From NCBI GenBank assembly GCA_023258825.1, contig JALQWE010000021.1, forward strand, positions 1-18,737: DNA of 18,737 nt. Reading direction: 5' to 3'. Of this stretch, positions 7,961 through 16,035 are shown one piece after another; positions within the stretch are counted from its first letter, which is position 1; each line of letters opens with the position of its first letter. Under the pieces are notes generated by a model that searched no databases, was not told the origin of the DNA, and saw only the letters and a program-made list of their open reading frames with translations. The position numbers were made by a program, and so were the translations under genes. This stretch comes from Planctomycetaceae bacterium (GTDB lineage Bacteria; Planctomycetota; Planctomycetia; Planctomycetales; Planctomycetaceae).

Positions 7961-8509
7961 TCAACCTGCCCCCGCTGTCCCCGCTCGTCCAGGCATGTCG
8001 CCCGCCATCGGAGCAACGCCTGATTTTCGATGTCGTCGGATCAGCTCGTTGTAGGATCGCAAATCCTTCGACCCCGACTGTCGCAGCATCACCTTGCCGT
8101 CGGGTGCTATCACCAGATCCGTCGGCAGGACGCTGATGCCAAACCGCTTCATCAGATCCCGCCGCTTATCAGAATCCACTTTCACACCCACGATTCCCTC
8201 AGACAGAGCCTCCCTCACCTGGGCAGTCCCCAGAACCGATCGCTCCATCTGACGACAAGGGCCGCACCAGTTGGCTCCAAAGTGGATCAGCATCGGCAAC
8301 TGTTCCGCCGCCGCACGCTTCTCAGCCGCCTCAAAATCCGGCTGCCACCCCGTAACCACAGGCTCCTCAAACGCCCGGACACTGGCCGCTCCAGGAAAAC
8401 AGAGCACCTGAACGCAAAGAACTCCGCACAACGCCCACGCCAGATACCGTAGTGACCGACGCTGGCGGCACTTCAGCCCTCGGCTGACAACGAATTCATT
8501 TCCAGTCAC
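7961..8509 (-). CDS. Exported thioredoxin-fold protein
   Basis: This is a 182-residue protein with an N-terminal membrane/signal segment (YLAWALCGVLCVQVLCFPGA, cleavage likely after VRA) followed by a single thioredoxin domain. The active site is HFGANWCGPCRQM, with the redox cysteines at about residues 82 and 85, and ISVLPTDLV supplies the cis-proline. A thiol-disulfide role outside the cytoplasm is expected: reduction, isomerisation or cytochrome maturation. Its sequence resembles the DUF255-like/thioredoxin_7 type that starts with a W-x-x-x-F-x-x-A-x-x-x-A helix (GWQPDFEAAEKRA). I chose GTG 8509 because AGGGAG lies 6 bases upstream; the frame is open to 8593 but the extra 28 residues are not signal-like. 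The charged C-terminal tail (LIRRHRKSG onward) is short. It converges on proB and lies about 540 bp after dxs, so co-transcription with it is uncertain. Confidence 0.8.
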   Translation of the reverse strand: MTGNEFVVSRGLKCRQRRSLRYLAWALCGVLCVQVLCFPGAASVRAFEEPVVTGWQPDFEAAEKRAAAEQLPMLIHFGANWCGPCRQMERSVLGTAQVREALSEGIVGVKVDSDKRRDLMKRFGISVLPTDLVIAPDGKVMLRQSGSKDLRSYNELIRRHRKSGVAPMAGDMPGRAGTAGAG

Positions 8510-8693
8510 ACAACACTCCCTGCAGAATACCGTCCTTTCCGACGCTGACTGCAGCAACCATCCCGACCCTCTTCGGTCTGCAACAGACCACATCCATCGG
8601 TCCTTCGCTGCCCACAGTCTGCCCCGGGGAGCCCCATTGTGTAACCGACGCCGCCTGACACGTCCACCGCACCCACGGCACCTTCAGCAACAT
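8496..8693 (-). CDS. Possible small ORF overlapping the thioredoxin-fold gene start
   Basis: A 65-codon open frame ends 14 bases inside the thioredoxin-fold gene, overlapping its GTG start. The predicted peptide includes VPWVRWTCQAASVTQWG and GPMDVVCCRPKRVGMVAAVS, is rich in Val, Cys and Trp and matches nothing I recognise. Start choice (ATG 8693 or TTG 8699) lacks a clear ribosome binding site. The overlap could mean translational coupling, but the frame may be chance in G-rich sequence. Confidence 0.2.
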   Translation of the reverse strand: MLLKVPWVRWTCQAASVTQWGSPGQTVGSEGPMDVVCCRPKRVGMVAAVSVGKDGILQGVLCDWK

Positions 8694-8699
8694 TCCCAA

Positions 8700-9049
8700 T
8701 CTACCGGATTCACCCCGAAATGACCCAAAAGTCGCTGGTATTCCGGCGAATTTCCATTCCTGCCGGGCTCATCAAGCCCGGACTCGTTCGTTCCTCGGGC
8801 TGCCATCAACCGCACTGTCGCCCCGGGACCGTCGCAAGTCCCGACAACGCGTCTAACCTCTTCTATACAGCCCCGACTGGCCCGGATGACCGTCCCCATC
8901 TCCCAGGGTCGGGACAACGGCACAGTCGCTCTTCCGTCCGGCCACAACCATCAACTCACATCACGCAGGATCAGCCCGCGAAATCAAAGCGGACAGTCGC
9001 AGCGCGGCACAGTCCATCAACGCACCGACAACAGGGCAGGGCAGGCCGC
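8700..9049. other. Intergenic stretch downstream of dxs
   Basis: I see no supported gene here. An 87-codon minus frame at 8684-8947 has no recognisable features or ribosome binding site. The only clear structure is a perfect 7-bp hairpin, CCGGGCT (8763-8769) / AGCCCGG (8775-8781), with a 5-base loop and no T-run. The octamer CCATCAAC occurs three times (near 8803, 8948 and 9014), which is probably chance. Confidence 0.5.
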
Positions 9050-10957
9050 CTAATGAACGGGGGCTTCCGGAACACCGCTCGCTTGCAGCAGCTTCAACGC
9101 TGACGTCACAAGGCCATTGCTGTCCAGTCCGAGAACTGCCAGCAATTCCTCACGGTCGCCATGCTCCACAAACACGTCCGGAATTCCCAGAATCCGAAAC
9201 CGCTCGGTGTTCAGGCCGTGCTTTGCCGCCACTTCCAGAACAGCACTGCCAAAGCCGCCCATCAGCGCGTTTTCCTCGATCGTCAGCACAATCCCACGCT
9301 GGCTCGCCTCGATCACCATCGACTCATCAATCGGCTTAACAAATCTCGCGTTCACAACCCCGACGTGGTAGCCCAGCTCCGCTAACCGGGCCGAAGCCGT
9401 GACCGCCTGGGCGAGCATTGTTCCGCACGCGAGAATATTGCCATCATTGCCCCAGAAGAGCACTTCCGCTTTGCCAGTCTCAATCGGTGCCACCACGCGG
9501 GCGACCGTTTCCACTCTTGTCTTCGGGTAGCGAATAGAAACCGGCGAGCTGCTCTGGAGTGCATAGTCCAGCATCGGGCGGATTTCCTGCTCATCCGCCG
9601 GCGCTGTGACAATCATGTTCGGGAAAATTCGCATGTAGGAATTGTCAAACACCCCATGATGCGTCGGTCCATCAGGCCCACACAGTCCCGCACGGTCCAT
9701 GCAGAACACCACCGGCAGGTTCTGAAGAGCAACCTCCTGAAAGATCTGGTCAAAACTTCGCTGCAGAAACGTACTGTAAATGTCCACAATCGGCTTCATA
9801 CCGGATTTCGCCATGCCGCCGGCAAAAGCGACCGCGTGACTCTCACAGATCCCCGTGTCAAAGAACCGATCCGGAAACTCGTCACGAATTCGCTCCAGCT
9901 TGTTCCCGGCACACATTGCAGCTGTCAGAACGCAAACCTTCGCATCCTCCGCCATGCTTGCATGAATCGCGTCACTCATGACTTCCGTGTAAGAAATCTC
10001 TGCCGTCTTCTTCACCGGCACAATCTCGTTGTCCGCGTCCCGACGGAATGGTGACGGCGTATGGAACTTCACCGGGTCCTTGCAGGCAGGCTCAAACCCA
10101 TGCCCCTTCTCTGTGAAGACGTGCAGCAGTACCGGCCCTTTCACGTCACGGATCATTTCCAGATACTGACGCAGGCTGCGGATATCATGACCATCCACCG
10201 GCCCGATGTAACGGAAGCCCATCTCCTCGAATAACATGCCCCCGTGCAGGAACGATTTCACCGCGTCTTTGAATCCACTCAACATCTTCTCGGTGGATTC
10301 TCCAACCAGCGGCAGACGATTCAGCAACCACGACACATCCCGCTTCAAACCGTTGTAGAACGGGGCCACTCGAGCTTTGTCGAGATAGCTGGCAAGGCCC
10401 CCAACTCGCGGACAAATTCCCATCTTATTGTCGTTCAGAATCACCAGCAGGTCTTTGTTCAATCCCGCGGCGTTGTTCATCGCCTCAAATACAATCCCAG
10501 AGGGCAATGCCCCGTCGCCAATGACGGCCACCGACTTTCGACCATCCCGGTACAGCAGGTCATCGGCCGCGTTCATCCCCAGCACCGTTGAAACACTGCT
10601 GCCGGCATGACCGGTCACAAACAGGTCATATTCACTCTCAACCGGGTTGGGATACCCCATCAACCCGCCACGCCGACGAATCGTCGAAAACTGGTGAAAT
10701 CGCCCGGTGACCAGTTTGTGTGGGTAAATCTGGTGGCCCGTATCCCAGATCAGCCGATCCTTCGAAAAGTCAAATGTGAGATGCAGCGCGATGCACAACT
10801 CCACCACCCCAAGGTTGCTGGAAAAGTGCGCCGCACGATCCGACACAATCGTCAGTAATGCTTCCCGGATTTCCGCAGAAAGCCGATTCAGATCCGCGTC
10901 ACTCAGTCCTCGCAAGTCTTTTGGGGATCGAATTTCGCTCAGAATCTCAAACGACAT
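9050..10957 (-). CDS. dxs: 1-deoxy-D-xylulose-5-phosphate synthase
   Basis: This thiamine-diphosphate enzyme joins pyruvate and glyceraldehyde 3-phosphate to make DXP, the entry step of the MEP isoprenoid pathway. Domain order is intact: N-terminal domain with AAHFSSNLG (His44) and WDTGHQIYPHK (70-81); the ThDP/Mg motif GDGA at 147-150 to NDN at 175-177; then the pyrimidine-binding domain with TGICESHAVAFAGGMAK (the conserved Glu) and DRAGLCGPDGPTHHG; and the C-terminal transketolase domain with SIRYPK and ENALMGGFGSAVLE. The 635 residues match the usual 620-640. The start ATG overlaps the stop of ispA by one base (TGATG), so the two are translationally coupled. Dxs feeds the precursors that IspA elongates. 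The MGICPRVGGL stretch after NDN departs slightly from the common MSISPNVGAL type but keeps the fold motifs. Confidence 0.97.
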   Translation of the reverse strand: MSFEILSEIRSPKDLRGLSDADLNRLSAEIREALLTIVSDRAAHFSSNLGVVELCIALHLTFDFSKDRLIWDTGHQIYPHKLVTGRFHQFSTIRRRGGLMGYPNPVESEYDLFVTGHAGSSVSTVLGMNAADDLLYRDGRKSVAVIGDGALPSGIVFEAMNNAAGLNKDLLVILNDNKMGICPRVGGLASYLDKARVAPFYNGLKRDVSWLLNRLPLVGESTEKMLSGFKDAVKSFLHGGMLFEEMGFRYIGPVDGHDIRSLRQYLEMIRDVKGPVLLHVFTEKGHGFEPACKDPVKFHTPSPFRRDADNEIVPVKKTAEISYTEVMSDAIHASMAEDAKVCVLTAAMCAGNKLERIRDEFPDRFFDTGICESHAVAFAGGMAKSGMKPIVDIYSTFLQRSFDQIFQEVALQNLPVVFCMDRAGLCGPDGPTHHGVFDNSYMRIFPNMIVTAPADEQEIRPMLDYALQSSSPVSIRYPKTRVETVARVVAPIETGKAEVLFWGNDGNILACGTMLAQAVTASARLAELGYHVGVVNARFVKPIDESMVIEASQRGIVLTIEENALMGGFGSAVLEVAAKHGLNTERFRILGIPDVFVEHGDREELLAVLGLDSNGLVTSALKLLQASGVPEAPVH

Positions 10958-12051
10958 CAGTGATCTCTTTCCACAATAAAACCAGCCAGTTCCTCAAGCC
11001 AGCGACGCTCTTCCCCGAAGCACTTCAGTGCCCCGCACGCCTCCCGAACCAGCTCCTTCGCCCTCTCTCGACTCGATTCAAGCCCCAGCAAGGCCGGGTA
11101 GGTCAGCTTGCCCAGATCCACGTCGCGACCAGGCGTCTTACCCAGCTTCGCTGCATCACCCGTGATATCCAGAACATCGTCAGCAATCTGAAACGCCAGC
11201 CCGATACAGTGACCGTACCGTACAAGCTCCGCTCGCTGCTCACAACCTGCCCCAGCCGTGACCGCCCCCATCTCCAGAGACGCTGCAATCAACGCTCCCG
11301 TCTTCATTCTATGGATGCGATTCAGATCTTCTACGCTCGCAGTGACCTTTCGGCTGGAAACAACGCCAGCAATTTCAGAATTTCCCGGTATCGTCAGCCC
11401 GGCAGCCATGCCAGCCGCCGGCTCCGGCCACTGTCCACTATCCGCAACCTCCGCAACCCCACAACCATTTTTTGCCCCGTTTGCGGCAACACCCGCAGTT
11501 CCGGACTTGTCAGACGCTAAACCAGAGCCCTGGCTGGCCAGCGACAAACCGCCTCCACGTTCTGCCTCCAGATCCAGCACCTGACCGCCAACCATCCCTC
11601 CTCCGCCCGCCGCCACAGCCAGAATTCGCATTAATTCCGCTCGAATCCCGGCACTCAACTCCGCCTGACTCAGCATTTCAAAAGCCAGAGTCAACAGGGC
11701 ATCACCTGCCAGAATCGCCGACGCCTCGCCGTACACCTTGTGATTCGTCAACCGCCCACGCCGATAGTCGTCGTTGTCCATGGCCGGCAAGTCGTCGTGA
11801 ATCAATGAGTACGTGTGAATCATCTCAATCGCACACGCCGCCGGTAACGCAGCCCCCATGTGCCCGCCACAAACTTCATTAGCCAGCAGGACCAGCACAG
11901 GGCGCAATCGCTTGCCCCCAGCCAGCAAGCTGTATTCCACCGCGGACTGCAAACTGACCGGCCACAATCGACCAGCCACGCTGCACGACAACGCAGCCTC
12001 GATCTGCTCACGCAGCCCCGCAATCCTCTGTTTGTACGCCTCGCTTACCAT
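10957..12051 (-). CDS. ispA: Geranylgeranyl/farnesyl diphosphate synthase with internal insertion
   Basis: This trans-prenyltransferase adds isopentenyl diphosphate to allylic diphosphates to give C15/C20 chains for quinones, carotenoids and lipid carriers. It shows GGKRLRP (45-51), the first aspartate-rich motif DDLPAMD at 86-92, GQVLDLEAE at 156-164, HRMKTGALI at 247-255 and the second motif DDVLD at 291-295. The 4-residue spacing in the first motif is the bacterial FPP/GGPP type; product length cannot be fixed. At 364 residues it is about 65 longer than usual. The excess lies between residues about 165 and 239 (11335-11559), a Gly/Ala/Ser-rich, low-complexity stretch where relatives have roughly ten residues. 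Both catalytic halves are intact and in frame, so the enzyme is probably active. It is coupled to dxs by a TGATG overlap. The start has no clear SD. Confidence 0.93.
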   Translation of the reverse strand: MVSEAYKQRIAGLREQIEAALSCSVAGRLWPVSLQSAVEYSLLAGGKRLRPVLVLLANEVCGGHMGAALPAACAIEMIHTYSLIHDDLPAMDNDDYRRGRLTNHKVYGEASAILAGDALLTLAFEMLSQAELSAGIRAELMRILAVAAGGGGMVGGQVLDLEAERGGGLSLASQGSGLASDKSGTAGVAANGAKNGCGVAEVADSGQWPEPAAGMAAGLTIPGNSEIAGVVSSRKVTASVEDLNRIHRMKTGALIAASLEMGAVTAGAGCEQRAELVRYGHCIGLAFQIADDVLDITGDAAKLGKTPGRDVDLGKLTYPALLGLESSRERAKELVREACGALKCFGEERRWLEELAGFIVERDH

Positions 12052-12250
12052 AGTTCAGCCAGTAATTCCCATCCCCGTCGCGCCACCGACAATCCGACGT
12101 TCGCTCCGCCGACATTCGCGGCAAAAGCCACTTTTCACCACCACACTCAATACCCAACGCATCCTAACACTCCCCGATCTGCCCACAATCCAGCCAACAG
12201 ATCTTCAGGCCCGATTCAGACAATGATGGCCGAAAACCTCAATCGGAGAG

Positions 12251-12288
12251 AAAAAAACTTGCACCCCGGGAAAAGCTTCTTCTCGCAA
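12251..12288 (-). terminator. Probable intrinsic terminator of the APC permease gene
   Basis: On the minus strand, just after the permease stop, TTGCGAGAAG pairs with CTTTTC and, across a 7-base bulge, GCAA, then come G and a T7 run (plus-strand A7 at 12251-12257). The stem includes one G-U pair and a bulge, so it is weaker than the one after the HAF gene, but position and T-run fit. Confidence 0.4.
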
Positions 12289-12301
12289 CCGAAATCGCTC
12301 T

Positions 12302-13642
12302 CTACGGAACAAACTCACGTTGCACTCGCCCCCACCTCGCCGCCACAGCCCACAGACACGTGCCGCTCACAATCGTCCAGAACGCCCCTTTCAGATTACC
12401 CGGATCGTTCAGGGCCATCAGGGATGCCGTAATCAACGTGGCCGCCACATACAGGAACGCGGCACTGCCCGTCCAAATCGAAATGGCCCTGCATTCACTC
12501 TGTTTGTGTTCACCCTTCGCCAGCCGCTCAGGAATGAACAAAGTCGAAACCGTTAGCGCCGATGACAATGCCAGCACGGCACTCAGATAGTTCAACAAGG
12601 CCCGAAAATCCGTTGCGTAGACCAGAAACACCGCGATTACTGTCTGCAACAACACCGTGCGACTGGTGGAATAAGGGCCCGAACGAAAGTAGGCCGGGAA
12701 CAGACCGTCATCCGCCATTCGGGAAAAAACACGTGGGCCCGTCATGACCATTCCAGCCACCGATGACAATGTTCCCAGAGACACCGCGAGTCGGATTAAG
12801 CCTTCCAGAGGCGCCCCGCCCAGGCCCGCTGCTGCAATCGCCGCGATAGCCCCCTTCATCCGAATTTGTTCCACCGGGACCGCCGTCAGAAACACCGCGT
12901 TCAGAAGCAGATAAATCACAGTCACCATCAGAGTGCCAATCAGCAGCGACCTCGGCACCACGCGTTCCGCATCACGAACTTCCGACGCAATATAAATGCC
13001 CGCGTTAAAGCCGGCAAAACTCAGCGAAATCCACATGACCGAACTGGCAAACAGCTGAATCTCCGCCCACGTTCCCGTCCCCGCCCCGCCTGCAGTTGCA
13101 CCAGCCCAGAACCACTCATGAGTCCCCAGTTTTGATGCCGCAACCAGCAGGAATACACCCAGCACAGCCAGCTTCACCAGCACGACAGCGTTCTGAACCC
13201 CCGCAGTTGCACGCTCCACAAATGCATGCCCCACACCAAAGATCAGAATCACCGCGGCCGCCGCCAGGTGTTCAGGAAGCCAGTCCAGCCCCACCCCCGC
13301 GACCGCATAGGTCTCAAAGGTAATCGCCGCCATGGCAATCGCTCCACTGAAACCAGCCGTCAACGAAACCCAGCCTGCCAGAAAACCAAAGTACGGGTGC
13401 AACCGACGACTCAGATACAGGTACTCACCGCCGGAAACCGGCAAACGCCGCGACAACTCTCCGTAAGACACCGCCCCACAAATGGCGATCACTCCACCAA
13501 CCAGCCAGGCCAGCAGCACTCGCGCCGGTGTCCCCAGCGAGGCGATGGAGTAGCCAGATGTTGTAAACACCCCCGACCCGATCATGCTGGCAATCACCAC
13601 GCATGTCAGGGTCATCAGACCGAAACGGGGCGGCTGGCTCAT
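12302..13642 (-). CDS. APC-superfamily amino acid permease
   Basis: This is an inner-membrane secondary transporter of 446 residues with about 12 hydrophobic helices. The first helix, ASMIGSGVFTTSGYSIA, holds the broken-helix G-S-G motif that binds the substrate backbone in the amino acid/polyamine/organocation superfamily, followed by AICGAVSYGELSRRLPVSGG with its conserved E-L-x-x-x-x-P-x-S-G-G, and GFNAGIYIASEVRDAERVVPRS, typical of the helix 6-7 region. Specificity cannot be read from sequence. I chose ATG 13642; ATG 13723 is in frame and adds 27 residues that do not look like family sequence and that would be coded across an 8-base homopolymer. Neither start has a good SD. It is divergent from the folate cyclo-ligase gene and about 250 bp upstream of ispA on the same strand, with a probable terminator between, so it seems to be transcribed on its own. 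Confidence 0.88.
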   Translation of the reverse strand: MSQPPRFGLMTLTCVVIASMIGSGVFTTSGYSIASLGTPARVLLAWLVGGVIAICGAVSYGELSRRLPVSGGEYLYLSRRLHPYFGFLAGWVSLTAGFSGAIAMAAITFETYAVAGVGLDWLPEHLAAAAVILIFGVGHAFVERATAGVQNAVVLVKLAVLGVFLLVAASKLGTHEWFWAGATAGGAGTGTWAEIQLFASSVMWISLSFAGFNAGIYIASEVRDAERVVPRSLLIGTLMVTVIYLLLNAVFLTAVPVEQIRMKGAIAAIAAAGLGGAPLEGLIRLAVSLGTLSSVAGMVMTGPRVFSRMADDGLFPAYFRSGPYSTSRTVLLQTVIAVFLVYATDFRALLNYLSAVLALSSALTVSTLFIPERLAKGEHKQSECRAISIWTGSAAFLYVAATLITASLMALNDPGNLKGAFWTIVSGTCLWAVAARWGRVQREFVP

Positions 13643-14076
13643 ATTCTGGCTTTCGGTCCACAAAAAAAACGCCGGCACGGCTTCCGGTGAAAAACCCTGG
13701 TTTGGCCGTTTTCCGACATACATCCCGAGTCAACACTCAACACACGTTCGCCACGAGTCCGCCCTCTCAACCAACTTCCCACCGCTGCCAGCGGCATACG
13801 CGCGGTTCGCAGAGTCATCAGCAGGCCCCACTGAGCCTTCTCGGGCCGAACTAGCCCCCCCTGATGCCAATTCCCGTGCAGATTACCAGTTTCCTGGAAT
13901 CCGCACAGGCCGACAGCCTGGACAGAATGCACTTTTTTTTAGGCCGTTCCGTAGTCCATTGACGTTGGAAATGACTATAAAACCTTTCGGTGGTTGCAGG
14001 CTACGCTCTCGGCACAATTTGATTCAGCCACCGGGAAGTCATGTTCCTCCACTTTCGTTCAAGCCATCGGAATCCC
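13643..14076. other. Divergent intergenic region: permease and cyclo-ligase leaders
   Basis: About 430 bases without a supported gene. On the minus side, 20 bases before the permease ATG, a GCCG/CGGC hairpin (13671-13681) is followed by T8 (plus-strand A8 at 13662-13669), an attenuator-like arrangement. On the plus side a CAGGC/GCCTG hairpin (13906-13920) precedes a T8 run at 13933-13940 by 12 bases. An in-frame ATG at 14041 could extend the cyclo-ligase, but the family sequence starts after 14077. No convincing promoter pair was found. Confidence 0.4.
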
Positions 14077-14679
14077 ATGAGCACTGATACCATTCGAGAA
14101 CGCAAGGACGCTCTCCGCAAACAGGCACACGCCAATCGCAACGCTCAGGAAAACAAGGATGAACTCAGCCGCCGGATCGTCGGTGCTTTCATGGCACTTC
14201 CGGAATATGCACAGGCTTCCACCGTGATGTTCTACATCGATGTCCGCAGCGAAGTGCGAACCCGACACGATCTGGAATTGGCACTCCAGTCCGGAAAAAC
14301 CATCGTTGTACCCTGGTGTAACGAAGCCGGGGAGCTCGAAATGTTCCGATTGGCCAGCATGGACGAACTGGAACTCGGCATGTACCGCATTCTGGAGCCA
14401 CGCACGGAACTTCGTGGACTACCCGAAAAACAGGTGCAAGCCACCGACCTCGATCTCATCATGGTCCCCGGCGTCGGCTTCGATCGCCGCGGTGCCCGAA
14501 TGGGACACGGAAAAGGCTACTACGACAAACTGCTGCAACACGCTCGCCCCGACACTCCTCTCATCGCCCTCGCTTTCGAATGCCAGCTGTTCGATGAGAT
14601 CCCCGTGGCTGATCACGATGTCTTCATGGACAAAATCATCACCGAGGACCACGTTTACACCTGCCGGGGACGCGTCTGA
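14077..14679 (+). CDS. 5-formyltetrahydrofolate cyclo-ligase
   Basis: This 200-residue cytoplasmic enzyme converts 5-formyl-THF (folinate) with ATP into 5,10-methenyl-THF, returning a dead-end folate to the C1 pool. The N-terminal helix with K-x-x-L-R-K-Q, the FYIDVRSEVRT substrate loop, VPWCN, and the hallmark GVGFDRRGARMGHGKGYYDK (nucleotide-binding Gly-rich loop and catalytic residues) are all present, and the C-terminus ends in the usual P-x-x-x-H-D region. Length is typical. ATG 14077 is preferred because GGA lies 7 bases upstream and the conserved helix begins there; ATG 14041 adds 12 residues. It is followed after 218 bases by FhcD on the same strand. Both handle formyl-level C1 units, though on different pterins, so a link is suggestive. 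A small TGCCA/TGGCA hairpin (14692-14705) lies 12 bases past the stop. Confidence 0.92.
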   Translation: MSTDTIRERKDALRKQAHANRNAQENKDELSRRIVGAFMALPEYAQASTVMFYIDVRSEVRTRHDLELALQSGKTIVVPWCNEAGELEMFRLASMDELELGMYRILEPRTELRGLPEKQVQATDLDLIMVPGVGFDRRGARMGHGKGYYDKLLQHARPDTPLIALAFECQLFDEIPVADHDVFMDKIITEDHVYTCRGRV

Positions 14680-14897
14680 AACCGCCCGGGCTGCCACCAG
14701 TGGCAAAGTTGAGACGGCCCGTCCACTCCCCTCCGCGGTTCCTGATCTCCGCTCCGGTCACAGTTCACCATTTCCAGCGTGCCGTATCACCTTCGGACGC
14801 AGCAGCAGTCGTTTTTCGCTCCAGGGTTACATCGCCAAATTCCCGTTCATGATCCGGCACCCTGCCTGCAACAGGTTGCTTCACCGGAAACTTCATC

Positions 14898-15821
14898 ATG
14901 TCCGATCTCGTTGAAGACACATACGCCGAAGCCTTTCGCAGCCTGTACACGGAATTCCTGATCACAGCCCGAGACCGCAAGTGGCTGGATCACGCAATTC
15001 ATGCTGCCACAGGTCACGGATCGTCGTCCATCATGTGCGATTGCGAAGCCGGTCTCGATCGCTATGTCGGCCCCGGTGGTGATCCCTCCTTCGAAACACC
15101 GGATGGTCGCCCCGGAGCCATCTGCCAGTTGCACGTCCCCCGGTTCTGGAAAAATCGCGAAGCTGCCCTCGAAAAAGCACTTCTCTCTCGAGTCTGCCAG
15201 AACGTCCTCACCTGCCCCACAACACGCTGCTTCGCACCAGGCTCCGGCCCCAACTCCTTTCGACTCGGGCGCAAGCTGGCATGGTTCGGTGATGGCTTCG
15301 AACGTCTCGAAGATCGGTTCGGACGTACCATGTGGGTCGTCCCAACGATGGGGGGCGAGTTCTGCATTGATCGTCGATTCCCATGGTTCGATGGCATCAT
15401 GGGAGGCAATCTCTGGTTCATGGCGACGTCCGAAGACGCATCCATCGAAGCCGCCGAACGCGCTGTGGCCGCCTGTGAAGCTGTGCCTGGCGTCATCACA
15501 CCCTTCCCCGGCGGCGTTGCGGCCAGCGGTTCCAAAGCCGGTAGCCGCTACAAATTCCTGTTCGCCAGCACCAATGATCAATTCTGTCCAACACTCACCA
15601 ATCGCCCGGATTTCAAGTCCCAGCTTCCCCCGAACGTAAAGTCCGTGATGGAAATTATCATCAACGGACGAGATCTCGCGTCCGTGAGCTCAGCAACTCA
15701 AGCCTCAATTCAGGCCGCCCTCACCGTGCCCGGAATCGTTCGAATTACCGCCGGTAACTACGGCGGTCGACTGGGAAAAAGCTGGGTCTGGCTTCGCCCG
15801 GAAAATCACCCTCAGGCCTGA
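14898..15821 (+). CDS. fhcD: Formylmethanofuran:tetrahydromethanopterin formyltransferase
   Basis: This 307-residue protein matches Ftr/FhcD, the enzyme that moves a formyl group between tetrahydromethanopterin and methanofuran. In bacteria it is part of the formyltransferase/hydrolase (Fhc) complex that converts formyl-H4MPT to formate during formaldehyde oxidation. Recognisable parts are EDTYAEAF near the start, LDHAIHAATGHGSSSIMCD, ETPDGRPGA, CVLT-like VLTCPTTRCF, MGGEFCIDRRF, GGNLWFMA, PGGVAASGSKAGSRYKF and MEIIINGR. The length fits the roughly 300 residues of the family. ATG 14898 has CCGGAAAC upstream and begins at the family start. This archaeal-looking pathway is known in Planctomycetes and methylotrophic proteobacteria. 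Other Fhc subunits (A, B, C) are not in the window, so the complex is encoded elsewhere in pieces. The leader shows a small CCTG/CAGG stem just before the ribosome binding region. Confidence 0.93.
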   Translation: MSDLVEDTYAEAFRSLYTEFLITARDRKWLDHAIHAATGHGSSSIMCDCEAGLDRYVGPGGDPSFETPDGRPGAICQLHVPRFWKNREAALEKALLSRVCQNVLTCPTTRCFAPGSGPNSFRLGRKLAWFGDGFERLEDRFGRTMWVVPTMGGEFCIDRRFPWFDGIMGGNLWFMATSEDASIEAAERAVAACEAVPGVITPFPGGVAASGSKAGSRYKFLFASTNDQFCPTLTNRPDFKSQLPPNVKSVMEIIINGRDLASVSSATQASIQAALTVPGIVRITAGNYGGRLGKSWVWLRPENHPQA

Positions 15822-16035
15822 AAACGCTCTGCCCGTTGCGTTACCCTCGCAAGTGCAGGTGTTTAAATAAGTTGCGGTGCGCAGCAACTGCCAACTCATC
15901 GAGAAACATTCCGCAAGACAGTCTGAGCCCCTGTCTGCCGTTTCGCCTGGCATCCAGTAACCACTCGTTTCGAACGCCCCCCGCAATTCATCCAGGGGCT
16001 ATCTCGCTTCGCTCGCTGCTCCCCCGGAAGTCGCC

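Noticed and set aside
8763..8790. TTGATGAG next to a stem on the minus strand, hammerhead-like
   Set aside because: The core is not CTGATGA, the second conserved GAAA is missing and the strands do not form three stems.
10858..11520. 220-codon plus frame across the dxs/ispA junction
   Set aside because: It covers parts of two certain minus-strand genes and has no recognisable motif.
13959..13981. TTGACG and TATAAA as a sigma-70 promoter
   Set aside because: The spacer is 11 bases, too short for a -35/-10 pair.
14737..14745. GGTTCCTGA, matching part of the left-edge palindrome
   Set aside because: Only nine bases match, with no inverted partner nearby; likely chance.
14847..15581. 244-codon minus frame opposite fhcD
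   Set aside because: Composition is that of a reverse-complement shadow, and FhcD on the plus strand is certain.
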